DNA from: Cytophagales bacterium
GTDB lineage: Bacteria > Bacteroidota > Bacteroidia > Cytophagales > UBA9547
Assembly (NCBI GenBank): GCA_013298205.1
Contig: JAAFJZ010000140.1
Location: 1-6,534 of the forward strand
DNA length: 6,534 nt
Direction: 5' to 3'
Positions within the stretch are counted from its first letter, which is position 1. Every line of letters starts with the position of its first letter. The notes below the pieces were generated by a model. The model ran no database searches and was not told where the DNA came from. It saw nothing but the letters and a program-made list of their open reading frames with translations. Of the stretch, positions 6,412-6,534 are shown in pieces. The position numbers and the translations under genes are program-made.

Positions 6412-6534
6412 ATGAATGCTGAAAATTCATCTCATCCCAATCTTTTGGACCATATAGATAAAGCATTTGCCAAACGTGAAATAGAATCTAGTTTGCGCAA
6501 GCTCAAGCTACCCGCACGTGAAGGTTTGATAGAT
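6412..6534 (+). CDS. bioF: Probable 8-amino-7-oxononanoate synthase (BioF-like PLP enzyme), N-terminus only, 3' end outside the window
   Basis: Only 41 codons are visible, from ATG 6412 to the right edge, with no stop. The segment HIDKAFAKREIESSLRKLKL (residues 14-33) followed by PAREGLID has the pattern seen at the N-terminus of BioF proteins in Bacteroidota: a helix with KRE, then LRKL, then the strand that leads to the conserved FxSNDYLGL, which would lie just past the window. Known: BioF condenses pimeloyl-ACP (or -CoA) with alanine using pyridoxal phosphate in biotin synthesis. Other alpha-oxoamine synthases (Kbl, serine palmitoyltransferase) share this fold, and none of the catalytic residues is visible, so the call rests on a short match. 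The 5-base gap to batA suggests co-transcription with the Bat genes, an unexpected pairing; batB would be the usual occupant of this place. Confidence 0.55.
   Translation, partial: MNAENSSHPNLLDHIDKAFAKREIESSLRKLKLPAREGLID

Overview
The window is AT-rich and densely coding. It looks like a piece of a Bacteroidota chromosome, most likely of Cytophagales type. Three things point there: a DUF4296 lipoprotein, a family known essentially only from Bacteroidota; a DUF58 / membrane protein / BatA (von Willebrand factor A) cluster as found in Bat operons of that phylum; and the absence of Shine-Dalgarno-like purine boxes before the starts. The BatA N-terminus (a Trp-rich stretch, then NPWFLYAIPFVPL and RFRQKLEYALP) also suits that group. 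This assignment comes from family recognition, not a database search.

Layout. Bases 1-910 hold the C-terminal half of the translation factor EttA (ABC-F family), cut by the left edge. Facing it is rsmE (16S rRNA m3U1498 methyltransferase, minus strand, 977-1684). Divergent from rsmE across 29 bases is a proton-coupled peptide transporter of the POT/PTR2 family (1714-3189). Convergent with that is a small DUF4296 lipoprotein gene (3224-3574, minus). After a 50-base divergent gap, a plus-strand operon runs to the right edge: a broken DUF58 gene (3625-4462), an unnamed signal-peptide and single-membrane-helix protein (4455-5357), batA (5354-6406), and the first 41 codons of a probable bioF (6412-6534). 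No gap between genes exceeds 66 bases, and I see no RNA gene, insertion sequence, CRISPR array or long repeat.

The main oddity is the DUF58 gene. Its reading frame stops at TGA 4060-4062, yet the remainder of a normal DUF58 protein continues in the +1 frame with no further stop as far as 4459. About 12 residues of the family pattern are missing at the junction, which is what a deletion of about 35 bases would leave. The break separates the metal-site halves of the VWA-like fold and leaves almost 400 bases untranslated ahead of the next gene.

The second oddity is the operon's make-up. MoxR is not next to DUF58, and batB/C/D do not follow batA; a biotin-synthesis-like gene sits 5 bases after batA instead. 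In known Bat systems MoxR (AAA+ ATPase), DUF58 and membrane-anchored VWA proteins are thought to act together at the inner membrane in envelope or stress functions. Here only the membrane-anchored pair looks intact. I found no convincing sign of an entirely new system; the interest lies in this reduced, broken Bat locus.
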